Assembly (NCBI RefSeq): GCF_030512175.1
Contig: NZ_JAULBL010000001.1
Location: forward strand, 1-64,000
Reading direction: 5' to 3'
Length of the DNA stretch: 64,000 nucleotides
DNA from: Paeniglutamicibacter sulfureus
Lineage (GTDB): Bacteria > Actinomycetota > Actinomycetes > Actinomycetales > Micrococcaceae
The notes below the pieces were generated by a model, which saw only the letters and a list, made by a program, of their open reading frames with translations, did no database searches and was not told the origin of the DNA. The translations under genes and the position numbers were made by a program. Each line of letters opens with the position of its first letter. Within the stretch, counting starts at the first letter, position 1. This document shows, in pieces, positions 18,146 to 27,725 of the stretch.

Positions 18146-18198
18146 CCAATGGCGGGCCGCCTGCATCCCGAATCGGGAAGCAGGCGGCCCGCCATTGG
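18146..18198. terminator. Bidirectional terminator between ppgK and nrdR
   Basis: Perfect 19-base arms (18146-18164 and 18180-18198) enclose a 15-base loop that is itself partly self-complementary. It lies between two convergent genes. There is no long T-run. Confidence 0.75.
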
Positions 18199-18235
18199 TC
18201 TCGATTGCCTTGGTTGCGCAGCGGCGGATCGGGTC

Positions 18236-18724
18236 CTAGCGCGCGCCCAGCGGACGCTGGTGGCCCGAGGGCCGGGTGTCGCGTTCGGCCCGCAACTTCG
18301 CGATGGCCCCTTCGAAGTCCTCCAGGGACTTGAAATCCTGGTAGACGCTGGCGAAGCGCAGGTAGGCGACCTCGTCGAGTCGCTGCAGCGGCGTGAGGAT
18401 CGCCAGGCCGACTTCGCGGGCGTTGATTTCCGCGGCGCCGCTGGAACGAACCGCCTCTTCAACCTCCTGGGCCAACAATGCGAGGTCGTCGTCGGTGACG
18501 GGACGCCCCTGGCACGCCTTGCGCACCCCGTTGATGACCTTGGCACGGCTGAACGGCTCGGCCACCCCGGAACGCTTGAGCACGTTCAGGCTGGTGGTTT
18601 CCGCAGTGCTGAACCGGCGGCCGCATTCGGCGCATTGCCGGCGGCGGCGAATCGCGGTGCCGTCGTCGGTCAGTCGGCTATCCACGACGCGTGAATCGGT
18701 GTGCCTGCAGTAGGGACAGTACAT
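18236..18724 (-). CDS. nrdR: Transcriptional repressor NrdR
   Basis: 162 residues. NrdR represses ribonucleotide reductase genes according to ATP/dATP. The N-terminal zinc ribbon is visible as MYCPYC and QCAECGRRF, followed by an ATP-cone domain at about 49-139. The start at 18724 has AGGAAGGGG upstream and gives the MYCPYC N-terminus universal in the family. The upstream gap to hisD (18725-18874) holds no clear operator pair. Confidence 0.97.
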   Translation of the reverse strand: MYCPYCRHTDSRVVDSRLTDDGTAIRRRRQCAECGRRFSTAETTSLNVLKRSGVAEPFSRAKVINGVRKACQGRPVTDDDLALLAQEVEEAVRSSGAAEINAREVGLAILTPLQRLDEVAYLRFASVYQDFKSLEDFEGAIAKLRAERDTRPSGHQRPLGAR

Positions 18725-18874
18725 GGCACCCCTTCCTCGGGTCTCGTTCATGCAAAGCACATGCGTGCTCGGGATTAGTTTAGGGCCACATATAGCGTAG
18801 TCACAACAATGTCATTACCATATGTTGTGGTCTTTGCCACACCCTGCCCATCACGTCGCCGCCGGGCGGAACCG

Positions 18875-20233
18875 CTAGGCGAAACGGATGGCCACCGCGT
18901 CGCCGTGTGCAGGCAGGTCCTCGGCGTTGGCCAGGGCCACCACGTGGGGGGCCACCACCGACAGCGCGGCACGGTCGTAGTCGATGACCTGGATGGCCTT
19001 GAGGAAGGTGTTGACGTTCAGCCCCGAGGCGAAGGCAGCGGTTCCGCTGGTCGGCAGGACGTGGTTGGAACCCGCGCAGTAGTCCCCCAAGCTCACCGGG
19101 GAATGCGCCCCGACAAACACGGCACCCGCCGCTGTGACCAACGCGGCGTCGGCGGCCGCATTGGCCGTGTGGATCTCCAGGTGCTCGGCCGCATACACGT
19201 TGCACACCGCGATGCCCGCGGCCATGTCGTCGACCAGGATCGTGGCCGACTGCTTACCGCCCAGCGCAATGTGCACCCGCTCGGAGTGCTTGGTGGTGGA
19301 GCACTGGCCCTCCAGCGCGCTCCGCACCGCTTCGGCAAGCTCGGGCGAATCGGTGATGAGCACCGCTGCGGCATTGGGGTCGTGCTCGGCCTGGGAAATC
19401 ATGTCTGCGGCGATGAATTCCGGGTTCGCCGTGGCGTCGGCCAAGATCGCGATTTCGGTGGGGCCTGCCTCGGCGTCGATGCCGACCACGCCCTTGACCA
19501 GGCGCTTGGCGGTGGCGACAAAGAGGTTTCCGGGGCCGGTGACCACGTCGACAGGTTCGATGGCCAGTTGCGGGTCCATGTCCCCGGTGACGGGGACGCC
19601 GTAGGCGAAGGCGGCGATGGCCTGGGCCCCGCCCATGGAGTGGACCTCCTCCACGCCGAGCAGCTGGGCCGCTGCCAGGATCGTGGGGTGCGGCAAACCG
19701 CCGAATTCCTTTTGCGGTGGCGAGGCGATGGCCAGCGAGCCGACGCCGGCGGCCAGTGCGGGGACGGCGTTCATGATCACGGAGCTCGGGTAGACGGCCA
19801 GGCCGCCGGGAACGTACAGGCCCACACGGCGTACCGGAACCCAGCGCTGGGTGACGGTTGCACCGGTCCCGTAGTCAATGCGGGTGTCTTCCGGCACCTG
19901 GGCAGCGGCAAAGGCGCGTGCCCGGGCAATGGATTCCTCCAGTCCCGCACGGACCTGGGGGTCCAGGTCCGCCAGGGCGCGTTCCATGGCCTCGGCCGGG
20001 ACACGGGTGTGGGTCTGGGTGACGCCGTCAAACCTTTCGGCCAGTTCGGACAGGGCGGCGAAGCCCTCGGCACGGACGCGGGCAATGATGCCCTCGACCG
20101 CCTCGGCGGCCGTGGCAAAGTTCAGCTCGGGCCGGGGAAGCACCGCCTTGAGGCTTGCATGGTCCAATGCGGCGCCCCGCAGGTCAAGGTCTTGGAGCGC
20201 GGAAAAGGTCTGGGGGCTGGCGTTGCTAGTCAC
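18875..20233 (-). CDS. hisD: Histidinol dehydrogenase HisD
   Basis: 452 residues. HisD oxidises L-histidinol to L-histidine in two NAD-dependent steps. Signature stretches are YVPGGLAVYPSSVIMNAVPA, ITDSPELA and AAEHLEIHTANA, with the conserved GDYCAGSNHVLPT near the active site. The start is GTG at 20233. No other his genes follow; hisD stands alone upstream of nrdR, whereas hisD often heads a hisDC operon. Confidence 0.97.
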   Translation of the reverse strand: MTSNASPQTFSALQDLDLRGAALDHASLKAVLPRPELNFATAAEAVEGIIARVRAEGFAALSELAERFDGVTQTHTRVPAEAMERALADLDPQVRAGLEESIARARAFAAAQVPEDTRIDYGTGATVTQRWVPVRRVGLYVPGGLAVYPSSVIMNAVPALAAGVGSLAIASPPQKEFGGLPHPTILAAAQLLGVEEVHSMGGAQAIAAFAYGVPVTGDMDPQLAIEPVDVVTGPGNLFVATAKRLVKGVVGIDAEAGPTEIAILADATANPEFIAADMISQAEHDPNAAAVLITDSPELAEAVRSALEGQCSTTKHSERVHIALGGKQSATILVDDMAAGIAVCNVYAAEHLEIHTANAAADAALVTAAGAVFVGAHSPVSLGDYCAGSNHVLPTSGTAAFASGLNVNTFLKAIQVIDYDRAALSVVAPHVVALANAEDLPAHGDAVAIRFA

Positions 20234-20395
20234 CGCACCAGTTTATCGTGTCGGCGGACCGGCACCACGACATGCGCCTGGCATCGCCCTTAACAATCGA
20301 AACGGCACTTCCCTCCCTACCAGGTGCTTCCCCCGCTGCATGCCGGTGCCATAGTCTGCACCTAGTACGCACGAATCCATGGAAAGGGGATCCCC

Positions 20396-20893
20396 ATGCC
20401 ACTGCCACACGGAAGCATCGAACAGTCGCCGACAGGATTGCGCATCGTGATAGAGCGCGAGGTCGCGTTCGGCCTGGAGGAAATCTGGAACGCCTTCACC
20501 ACCCCGGAGGGACTCGAACCCTGGGTGGGAGTCCTGCGCGGAAACCGCGAAGCCGGAAACCTGCGCTTCTCCATGGTCGAGGAAGGGAAGGAAGCGGAGC
20601 CCGCGGCACTGGAAATCATCCGTTGCAGGGCACCGCATGAACTGGCCTTCACCACGAACAGCGAGTACGGCGCCTGGCACCTCGGGCTCGAACTGTCCAG
20701 GCAGGACGGGGTGAGTTCGATTCGCTTCATCCAGGAACTCGGGCTGACCGACGATCCGAGCAGCATCGGACCTGGCTGGGAGTACTACGTCCAGAGGGCG
20801 ATTGTTTCACTGGAGGGCGGCGACGTCGATTCGGTCAAATGGGACGACTACTACCCGGCCCTTGCGCCGGCATACGCGAAGGCGCCCGAATAG
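20396..20893 (+). CDS. SRPBCC/AHSA1-like protein, copy 1
   Basis: 165 residues. The order EREVAFGLEEIWNAFTTPEG, WVGVLRG, GPGWEYYVQRA is that of START/AHSA1-type ligand-binding proteins, a helix-grip fold with a hydrophobic cavity. AAAGGGGA precedes the ATG. It is the first of a tandem pair with the next gene, and the last 84 bases of the two are 79/84 identical. The ligand is unknown. Confidence 0.8.
   Translation: MPLPHGSIEQSPTGLRIVIEREVAFGLEEIWNAFTTPEGLEPWVGVLRGNREAGNLRFSMVEEGKEAEPAALEIIRCRAPHELAFTTNSEYGAWHLGLELSRQDGVSSIRFIQELGLTDDPSSIGPGWEYYVQRAIVSLEGGDVDSVKWDDYYPALAPAYAKAPE
20810..20893 (+). repeat. Near-identical 84-base 3' end shared by the SRPBCC pair, copy 1
   Basis: These 84 bases, including the stop codon, match 21386-21469 at 79 positions. 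The rest of the two genes is much more diverged. Confidence 0.85.
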
Positions 20894-20971
20894 GCTTCGG
20901 ATTCGGCCCTTGGGCCCCGGACCGTGCGGGGCCCGCGCAAGGCCAACACCCACCAGGAAGGGCGCTACCCC

Positions 20972-21469
20972 ATGACACAGGCCCACGGCGCTGTGGAACT
21001 GTCGGCGACCGGTCGGCGAATCGTCATCGAACTCGATGCGCAGACCGGCGTCCGTGACATCTGGGATGCCTTCACCACGGCGGAGGGCCTCCGCTCCTGG
21101 GCCGGGATCCTGTGCGGGAACGCGGAAAGCGGAGATCTGCGGTTCGCGTTCCTTGAGGACGGGCTGGAATCGGCCGCCGGGAGCGTGCGGATCCACCGGT
21201 GCAGGCCGCCGTACAAGTTCCGCCTGACGGCCGACACCGAACAAGGGGCCTGGGATCTTGGCCTGGATCTTTCGTCTCGAACGGGGACCAGGAAGATCAG
21301 GTTCATCCATGAACTCGCCGCGTCCGATGACCCAGGCACCATCGGGCCGGGCTGGGAATATTACCTGCAGCGGATGCTCGTGCATCTGGAGGGCGGCGAC
21401 GTTGATTCGGTCAAATGGGACGACTACTACCCGGCCCTGGCAGCAGCATACGCGAAGGCGCCCGAATAG
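20972..21469 (+). CDS. SRPBCC/AHSA1-like protein, copy 2
   Basis: 165 residues, the same length as copy 1, and aligning from end to end (DIWDAFTTAEGL, GPGWEYYLQRM, and an almost identical C-terminus). Start at 20972 with AGGAAGGG upstream; the frame is open to 20924. It lies 78 bases after copy 1 on the same strand and ends at a small terminator, so the pair is probably one transcript. The pair arose by tandem duplication. Confidence 0.8.
   Translation: MTQAHGAVELSATGRRIVIELDAQTGVRDIWDAFTTAEGLRSWAGILCGNAESGDLRFAFLEDGLESAAGSVRIHRCRPPYKFRLTADTEQGAWDLGLDLSSRTGTRKIRFIHELAASDDPGTIGPGWEYYLQRMLVHLEGGDVDSVKWDDYYPALAAAYAKAPE
21386..21469 (+). repeat. Near-identical 84-base 3' end shared by the SRPBCC pair, copy 2
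   Basis: Partner of 20810-20893. The five differences are one silent change and a cluster around two adjacent Ala/Pro codons. Confidence 0.85.
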
Positions 21470-21471
21470 AT

Positions 21472-21495
21472 CCGCCCGCGGGCGGGCTTTTCATT
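21472..21495 (+). terminator. Compact terminator after the SRPBCC pair
   Basis: The 14-base palindrome CCGCCCGCGGGCGG is followed by GCTTTTC. It lies between the SRPBCC pair and the convergent dnaE gene. Confidence 0.6.
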
Positions 21496-21526
21496 CGGGC
21501 GCCGTGGCACCGGGTTTTGGTCCGTG

Positions 21527-24500
21527 TCAGCCGTCGAGGCAGGTCGAACCCAGCAGGACCTTCAGGTCCCCGAATAGCGCCGAGTTCGGGTTGACGCGGT
21601 ATTCCATGCCCAAGCGCATGAGCGAGACGCCGCGGGTGCTGTGCAGCTTCACGCGGACCTCGGTGGTGCCCTGGTGCACGCGCAGCACTTCCCCGAGCGC
21701 GGAGATGACCTCCTCGGTGGCCTTGTGGTTGGCCATCGAGATGACCACCGGGCCGCCTTCGCCGTCCTCGCTGATTTCCGGGACCGTGAGCTCCTGGGCG
21801 TTGAGCGTGATGGAGCCGTCGTCGCGCTTCTGCACGCGGCCCTTGACCACCACGATCAGGTCCTCGGCCAGTACGTTGGCGATCGGCGCGTAGGCGTTGC
21901 CGAAGAACATGGTTTCCATGGACCCGGAAAGGTCCTCGATCTCGCATCTGGCGTACGGGTTGCCGCTCTTCTTGGCAATGCGGCGCTGCAGCGAGGTGAT
22001 CATCCCGCAGATGGTCACGGTGTGCCCATCCTGCGGGCCGTCATCGGATAGCACCTGGGTGACGGACATGTCGGCGTTCTGCTCCAGCAGCCCACCCAGG
22101 CCCTTGAGCGGGTGGTCCGAGACATAGAGCCCGAGCATGTCGCGTTCGAAGGCCAACTTGTCCTTCTTCTCCCAGTCGGGCATGTCCGGGACCGCGACAG
22201 TCATCCCGGCAGCGGCGGTCGGGTCCTCAAACGCGCTAAAGAGGTCGAACTGGTTGGCCGCCTCGTTGCGCTTGACCGAGATGACCGAGTCCACGGCCTC
22301 CTCGTGGACCGCGACCAGGGCACGGCGGGCATGTCCCATGGAGTCGAAGGCGCCTGCCTTGATCAGGGATTCGATGGTCCGCTTGTTGCAGACCACCGCC
22401 GGGACCTTTTGCAGGAAGTCGGCAAAGTTCTCGAAATTCCCCTTTTCGGCCCGGGATTCAACCAAGGCGTTGACCACGTTCGCGCCGACGTTGCGGATCG
22501 CTCCCATGCCGAAGCGGATGTCGGTGCCCACCGGGGTGAAGTTCAGGGCCGACTCGTTCACATCCGGCGCCAACACGGTGATGCCCATGTGCCGGCATTC
22601 GTTCAGGTACATGGCCGTCTTGTCCTTGTCGTCCGCGACGGACGTCAGCAAGGCTGCCATGTACTCGGACGGGTAGTGGGCCTTGAGGTACGCGGTCCAG
22701 TAGGAGATCACGCCGTAGGCGGCCGAGTGCGCCTTGTTGAAGGCGTAGTCGGAGAAGGGCAGCAGGATGTCCCACAGGGCCTTGACGGCCTCCATGGTGT
22801 ACCCATTGTCGACCATGCCCTGGGAGAAGCCGGCGAACTGCTTGTCCAGCTCGGACTTCTTCTTCTTGCCCATGGCGCGGCGCAGGATGTCTGCCTGGCC
22901 CAGCGAGAAGCCGGCCAGCTTCTGCGCGATGGACATGACCTGCTCCTGGTACACGATCAGGCCGTAGGTGGTGCCCAGGATCTCCCGCAGGGGTTCCTCG
23001 AGCGTGGGGTGGATCGGGGTTTCTTCCTGGAGCTTGTTCTTGCGCAGCGCATAGTTGTTGTGCGAGTTCGCGCCCATGGGTCCGGGCCGGTAGAGGGCGA
23101 GCACCGCGGAGATGTCTTCGAAGTTGTCCGGGCGCATGAGCTTGAGCAGCGAGCGCATGGGCCCGCCGTCGAGCTGGAACACGCCCAGGGTGTCGCCGCG
23201 GGCCATCAGTTCGTAGGCCCCGGCGTCGTCCAGGGCCAGGGTTTCCAGGTCCAGTTCCACGCCCTGGTTCGCCTTCATGTTTTCCAGGGCGTCGGAAATG
23301 ATGGTGAGGTTGCGCAACCCCAGGAAGTCCATCTTGATCAGCCCCAGGCCTTCACAGGTCGGGTAGTCGAACTGGGTGATGACCTGGCCGTCCTGGATGC
23401 GGCGCATGATCGGGATGACGTCGATGATCGGATCCGAGCTCATGATGACCCCGGCGGCGTGCACGCCCCACTGGCGCTTGAGCCCCTCGATCCCCTTGGC
23501 GGTCTCGAAGACGCGTGCTGCCTCCGGGTCGGTGGCCACCAGCTGGCGGAAGTCCCCGGCCTCGGAGTAGCGCTTGGACTTCGGGTCCTCGATGTCGTTG
23601 AGCGGGATGTCCTTGGCCATCACCGCCGGGGGCAGCGCCTTGGTCAGCGATTCGCCCATGGAGAAGGGATAGCCCAGCACGCGCGAGGAGTCCTTCAGCG
23701 CCTGCTTGGTCTTGATCGATCCATAGGTCACGATCATGGATACGCGTTCGTCTCCGTATTTCTCGGTGACGTACCTGATCACCTCCGAGCGGCGCCTATC
23801 ATCGAAGTCGACGTCGAAGTCGGGCATGGAGACGCGCTCGGGGTTCAGGAAGCGTTCGAAGATCAGCCCGTGGACCAACGGGTCCAGGTCGGTGATGCGC
23901 ATGGCGTAGGCGACCATGGATCCGGCGCCCGAGCCACGTCCGGGTCCGACGCGGATGCCGTTGTCCTTGGACCAGTTGATGAAGTCTGCCACGACCAGGA
24001 AGTAGCCGGGGAAGCCCATCTTGATGATGACGTCGAGTTCGAAGTCGGCCTGCTTGCGCGAAGCCTCCGGGATGCCGCCCGGGTAGCGGTAGTGCAGACC
24101 CTTGTCGACTTCCTTGATCAGCCAGCTGGTCTCGTCCTCCCCCGGCGGGCACGGGAAGCGCGGCATGTAGTTGGCGCTGGTGTCGAAGGAGACCTCGGCG
24201 CGTTCGGCGATCAACAGGGTGTTGTCGCAGGCCTCGGGCAGCTCCTTGAAAAGGTGGCGCATTTCCGCCGGGCTCTTGAGGTAGTAGCCGGAACCGGAGA
24301 AGGCGAAGCGCGAGCCTCCCTGGTCGTAGGTCGGTTCGTCGAGCGTCGAGCCGGAGTTGATGGCCAGCAGCGCCTCGTGCGCCTTGGCATCGTGCTCGTG
24401 GGTGTAGTGCAGGTCGTTGGTGGCCACGAGCGGGATGTTCAGTTCCTTGGACAGGCGCAGCAGGTCCTGGGTGACCCGGCGCTCGATGTCCAGGCCGTGG

Positions 24501-25093
24501 TCCATCAGTTCGCAGAAGTAGTTTTCTTTGCCGAACAGGTCCTGGAACTCCGCTGCCGCGGCCTTGGCCTCGTTGTACTGGCCGAGGCGGAGCTTGGTCT
24601 GCACCTCGCCGGAGGGGCAGCCGGTGGTGGCGATGATGCCCTCGTGGTAGGTGTTCAGCAGGTCGCGGTCCAGCCGCGGGTACTTGCCGAAAACCGAATC
24701 GAGGGAGGCGATGGAAGAGGCCTTGAACAGGTTCTTCATGCCGGTGTTGTTGTAGCTGAGCAACGTCATGTGCGTGTACAGGCCACCGCCGGAGACATCG
24801 TCGCGCTTCTGGCTTTCCTCGGTGCGCCACTTCACACGGGTCTTGTCATCGCGTGCGGTGCCCGGGGTCACGTAGGCCTCGATGCCGATGATCGGCTTGA
24901 CCCCGGCGGCGGTGGCCTTGGACCAAAAGTCGAAGGCACCGAAGAGGTAGCCGTGGTCGGTGGTGGCCAGGGCCGTCATGCCCAGCCGGTTGGTCTCCTC
25001 AAAGAGTTCCGTCAGGCGCGCGGCACCGTCAAGCATTGAGTATTCGGTGTGCGTGTGAAGGTGTACGAATCCATCGCGATTTGAGCTAGCCAC
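21527..25093 (-). CDS. dnaE: DNA polymerase III alpha subunit DnaE
   Basis: 1188 residues, the usual length of DnaE1. It is the replicative polymerase. The N-terminal PHP domain opens VHLHTHTEYSMLDGAA. The polymerase aspartates are in PDFDVDFDDRRR at about 423-434. A helix-hairpin-helix region follows, and then an OB-fold near the C-terminus (VTICGMITSLQRRIAKKSGN). It is downstream of rluD on the same strand across a 97-base gap containing a hairpin. The very long plus-strand frame opposite it is a high-G+C shadow. Confidence 0.98.
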   Translation of the reverse strand: MASSNRDGFVHLHTHTEYSMLDGAARLTELFEETNRLGMTALATTDHGYLFGAFDFWSKATAAGVKPIIGIEAYVTPGTARDDKTRVKWRTEESQKRDDVSGGGLYTHMTLLSYNNTGMKNLFKASSIASLDSVFGKYPRLDRDLLNTYHEGIIATTGCPSGEVQTKLRLGQYNEAKAAAAEFQDLFGKENYFCELMDHGLDIERRVTQDLLRLSKELNIPLVATNDLHYTHEHDAKAHEALLAINSGSTLDEPTYDQGGSRFAFSGSGYYLKSPAEMRHLFKELPEACDNTLLIAERAEVSFDTSANYMPRFPCPPGEDETSWLIKEVDKGLHYRYPGGIPEASRKQADFELDVIIKMGFPGYFLVVADFINWSKDNGIRVGPGRGSGAGSMVAYAMRITDLDPLVHGLIFERFLNPERVSMPDFDVDFDDRRRSEVIRYVTEKYGDERVSMIVTYGSIKTKQALKDSSRVLGYPFSMGESLTKALPPAVMAKDIPLNDIEDPKSKRYSEAGDFRQLVATDPEAARVFETAKGIEGLKRQWGVHAAGVIMSSDPIIDVIPIMRRIQDGQVITQFDYPTCEGLGLIKMDFLGLRNLTIISDALENMKANQGVELDLETLALDDAGAYELMARGDTLGVFQLDGGPMRSLLKLMRPDNFEDISAVLALYRPGPMGANSHNNYALRKNKLQEETPIHPTLEEPLREILGTTYGLIVYQEQVMSIAQKLAGFSLGQADILRRAMGKKKKSELDKQFAGFSQGMVDNGYTMEAVKALWDILLPFSDYAFNKAHSAAYGVISYWTAYLKAHYPSEYMAALLTSVADDKDKTAMYLNECRHMGITVLAPDVNESALNFTPVGTDIRFGMGAIRNVGANVVNALVESRAEKGNFENFADFLQKVPAVVCNKRTIESLIKAGAFDSMGHARRALVAVHEEAVDSVISVKRNEAANQFDLFSAFEDPTAAAGMTVAVPDMPDWEKKDKLAFERDMLGLYVSDHPLKGLGGLLEQNADMSVTQVLSDDGPQDGHTVTICGMITSLQRRIAKKSGNPYARCEIEDLSGSMETMFFGNAYAPIANVLAEDLIVVVKGRVQKRDDGSITLNAQELTVPEISEDGEGGPVVISMANHKATEEVISALGEVLRVHQGTTEVRVKLHSTRGVSLMRLGMEYRVNPNSALFGDLKVLLGSTCLDG

Positions 25094-25149
25094 CGATCCA
25101 GTCTAGGCGCTCGCACCGACACCCGACCACCTGCGCGCGCCAATGTGTG

Positions 25150-25182
25150 AAGATGCACCCGGTGTTGTTCCGGGTGCATCTT
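25150..25182 (-). terminator. Hairpin between rluD and dnaE
   Basis: 13-base arms (25150-25162 and 25170-25182) pair perfectly around a 7-base loop. There is no T-run, so it may only attenuate read-through from the lspA-rluD unit into dnaE. Confidence 0.45.
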
Positions 25183-25190
25183 GGCACGGA

Positions 25191-26129
25191 CTAGAAGTTG
25201 CCGTCTCGCAGCATTTCGAGGGCGTTGTTCAGGTCCAGCGGGTACTCGCTGGTGTACTCGACCCATTCCCCGTTCACCGGGTGGAAGAACCCCAGCAGTT
25301 GGGCATGGAGCCACTGCCGGGTCAGCCCGAGGGCCGCCGACAGCTTGGGGTCCGCCCCATAGGTCTGGTCGCCCGCGCACGGGTGCCGCAGCGCACTGAA
25401 ATGCACGCGGATTTGGTGGGTGCGCCCGGTTTCCAGGGTGACTTCCACCAGCGATGCCCGGCCGAAGGCCTCGAGCACCTTATAGTGGGTCCTCGAATCG
25501 CGGCCATCCTCGACGACGGCGAATTTCCAGTCATGGCCGGGATGGCGGCCAAGCGGAGCATCGATGGTGCCTTCCAGCGGGTCCGGCAGACCCTGGACGA
25601 CGGCATGGTAGATCTTCTTCGGGGTCCGCTCCTTGAAAGCGCGCTTGAGCGCCGTGTAGGCGCGTTCGGTCTTGGCGACGACCATCAGGCCGCTGGTGCC
25701 GACGTCCAGGCGGTGGACGATACCCTGGCGCTCGGCGGAGCCGGAAGTGGAAATGCGGTAACCGGCCGCGGCCAGCGCACCGACCACGGTGGGACCGACC
25801 CATCCCGGGGAAGGGTGCGCCGCAACTCCCACGGGCTTGTCGATGACGACGTAGTCGTCGTCGTCGGCAATGATCTTGAGGTCTTCCACGATTTCTACCC
25901 TGATTTCTAGTGGGTCCGGCCTAAGCGGGATAAAGACGTCGATGGTGTCGCCCACATTGGTCTTCTTCGACTTGCCCAGCACCTTGCTCCCGAGGGTTAC
26001 GTTCCCCTCGGCGCAAAGCAATGCCGCCAGCGCGCGGGAGAGCTCAAGGCGTTTGACCAGAAAGGCGTCTATGCGCAGGCCAGCCTCCTCCGGGGCGACG
26101 ACGAGCGATTCGGTCCGCTCCTGGGTCAC
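25191..26129 (-). CDS. rluD: RluA/RluD family 23S rRNA pseudouridine synthase
   Basis: 312 residues. An N-terminal S4 RNA-binding domain (about 12-75) is followed by the pseudouridine synthase domain. The catalytic Asp is in [13 protein letters not shown] at about 141. [10 protein letters not shown] near 235 is the other family signature. It starts within the last bases of lspA (4-base overlap), the lspA-rluD order seen in many Gram-positive bacteria. The exact uridine targets are not shown by sequence. Confidence 0.93.
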   Translation of the reverse strand: MTQERTESLVVAPEEAGLRIDAFLVKRLELSRALAALLCAEGNVTLGSKVLGKSKKTNVGDTIDVFIPLRPDPLEIRVEIVEDLKIIADDDDYVVIDKPVGVAAHPSPGWVGPTVVGALAAAGYRISTSGSAERQGIVHRLDVGTSGLMVVAKTERAYTALKRAFKERTPKKIYHAVVQGLPDPLEGTIDAPLGRHPGHDWKFAVVEDGRDSRTHYKVLEAFGRASLVEVTLETGRTHQIRVHFSALRHPCAGDQTYGADPKLSAALGLTRQWLHAQLLGFFHPVNGEWVEYTSEYPLDLNNALEMLRDGNF

Positions 26130-26728
26130 TGCAGTTCCCTGGGCTCGGCCCCGGCGTCGTGTCCGGGTTCCTTTTTATCCGCCGGCTTGCTGCCATCGAG
26201 TTCGCGGCCGGTGAAGAGCAGCAGGCAGATCCCGATCATCGAGCAGACGATGAACATGTCGGCGATGTTGAAAATGGCAAAGTTGGGCAGCGCGATGAAG
26301 TCCACCACGTGGCCCTGCCCGAAGGATGGGGGACGAAAGAGACGGTCGGTGAGGTTTCCCGCGACCCCGCCCATCAATCCGCCCAGGGCCAGCGACCACG
26401 GCCAGACGCGGATCTTGCGGACCAGGAACACCGCCACGTAGATGAGCACCGCTGCCTGGATGATGCTAAAGATCCAGGTGTAGCCCTCCCCCATGGAAAA
26501 CGCGGCGCCCGAGTTCTTGATGTAATACCAGCGCAGCAGCGGAGGGAAGACGTCGATGACTTGCCCCTCGCTCATGGAGGTTTCAACGATGCGCTTGGTG
26601 AATTGGTCCAGGACCAATGCAAGTACCGCCAGGATGCCCGCGGCGTAAATGAGGCGCCGTTTGGTTCCACTGCCTGGCGCGGGCGTGGCGGCGCCTTCCG
26701 ACGCCGGTGGTGTGGAGCTGTTTTCCAT
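26126..26728 (-). CDS. lspA: Lipoprotein signal peptidase LspA
   Basis: 200 residues. LspA cleaves the signal peptide of diacylglyceryl-modified lipoproteins; a candidate substrate is the lipoprotein encoded at 7502-7939. Four hydrophobic segments are visible. The conserved motifs [20 protein letters not shown] and FNIADMFI hold the catalytic Asp pair. The start at 26728 fits AAAGG upstream better than the adjacent ATG at 26731. A Pro/Ala/Thr-rich N-terminal tail precedes the first helix. It overlaps rluD by 4 bases. Confidence 0.95.
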   Translation of the reverse strand: MENSSTPPASEGAATPAPGSGTKRRLIYAAGILAVLALVLDQFTKRIVETSMSEGQVIDVFPPLLRWYYIKNSGAAFSMGEGYTWIFSIIQAAVLIYVAVFLVRKIRVWPWSLALGGLMGGVAGNLTDRLFRPPSFGQGHVVDFIALPNFAIFNIADMFIVCSMIGICLLLFTGRELDGSKPADKKEPGHDAGAEPRELQ

Positions 26729-26743
26729 CATGTCCTTTAACGC

Positions 26744-26777
26744 ATTGTTGGCGGTCGGTAACCCGACCGCCAACAAT
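26744..26777 (-). terminator. Hairpin between divIVA and lspA
   Basis: 15-base arms at 26744-26758 and 26763-26777 pair perfectly around TAAC. No T-run follows on the minus strand. It may reduce, rather than end, transcription from divIVA into lspA. Confidence 0.5.
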
Positions 26778-26815
26778 CTTAAGCCATCAATATGTGAGGC
26801 AGGTGGTGAAGCAGA

Positions 26816-27508
26816 TTAGCCGTTTTCCTTGGCTTCTGCCGTGTCCATGGAACCCTTGGCTTCGAGGTCGCGCAGCTGACCCTCGATGTAGGTCTTCAGG
26901 CGGGCGCGGTAGTCGCGCTCGAATCCACGCAACTGCTCGACCTTGCGCTCCAGAACAGTCTTCTGCTGCTCCAGGGCCGACAGGGTCTTGCGGCTCTTCT
27001 CCTCGGCCTCGGAAACGAGGCTGTTTGCCTCGAGCTGGGCTTCGGCGATGATCTTGTCACGCTGTTCAACACCTGCGGAGACGTACTCGTCGTGCAGACG
27101 TTGTGCCATGGCGAGGACGCCGGCGGCGGACTCGGCGGTGGAAGCCGGGGCTGCAGCTGCGGCGGCGGGGGCCACCGCTGCTGCCTTTGCCGGCTCTGCT
27201 GCCTTGGGTGCTTCCGGAGCCTTGGTCTCGTCCTTCTTGACCTCGGGCGCCTTGGCTTCCTTGGGCTTTTCCGCTTCGACGGGCTTGGCCGCGGGGGCTG
27301 CTGCCACAGGGGCTGGGACGGCCTGTTCGCCTTCGCTAATGCCGGCTTCCGACAGGCGGCGACGCAGTTCGTCGTTCTCCTGCGTCAGACGACGTAGCTC
27401 GACAACGATTTCGTCTAGGAAATCGTCAACTTCATCCTGATCGTAGCCTTCACGAAACTTCGTCGGCTGAAATCGCTTGTTGACTACATCTTCTGGCGTG
27501 AGAGCCAT
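26816..27508 (-). CDS. divIVA: DivIVA/Wag31 polar growth protein
   Basis: 230 residues. DivIVA collects at curved membrane and cell poles and guides peptidoglycan synthesis in actinobacteria. The membrane-binding N-terminus opens MALTPEDVVNKRFQPTKFR, then GYDQDEVDDFLDEI. A first coiled coil leads to an Ala/Pro/Lys-rich linker at about 73-135 (many AKAPE-type repeats). A long C-terminal coiled coil follows. It is the last cell-division gene of the cluster, upstream of lspA. Confidence 0.96.
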   Translation of the reverse strand: MALTPEDVVNKRFQPTKFREGYDQDEVDDFLDEIVVELRRLTQENDELRRRLSEAGISEGEQAVPAPVAAAPAAKPVEAEKPKEAKAPEVKKDETKAPEAPKAAEPAKAAAVAPAAAAAAPASTAESAAGVLAMAQRLHDEYVSAGVEQRDKIIAEAQLEANSLVSEAEEKSRKTLSALEQQKTVLERKVEQLRGFERDYRARLKTYIEGQLRDLEAKGSMDTAEAKENG

Positions 27509-27725
27509 CTGGTCACCTCGATACTTGGTTCTCTCCTCGAACCGCTGAAGTGCGGCACGAGTACACTTACCGTTTATTGGTGCGCAACCCGGTGCAGTCG
27601 TTGCGCCTAATGTGACAACACTATAACGACTGGACCGGTAAAGGCTAAAGGAAACGAGTTTTCGTTCCGAAAATTCTTCGCCTTGACCCTTGTCGCACCG
27701 TAATTCTTACCTCCGCGGAGGCCTA

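Noticed and set aside
18786-18830. Possible NrdR box pair upstream of nrdR
   Set aside because: Two A+T-rich patches lie about three helical turns apart, as NrdR boxes do, but both are poor palindromes compared with the usual ACACTATATATAGTGT type.
22112-25039. A 975-codon open frame on the plus strand opposite dnaE
   Set aside because: It is the complement of a strong dnaE reading, has no ribosome site or family motif, and is typical of high-G+C shadow frames. The same holds for long frames opposite glnE (12289-14256), hisD (18809-20293) and the transposase (8381-10303).
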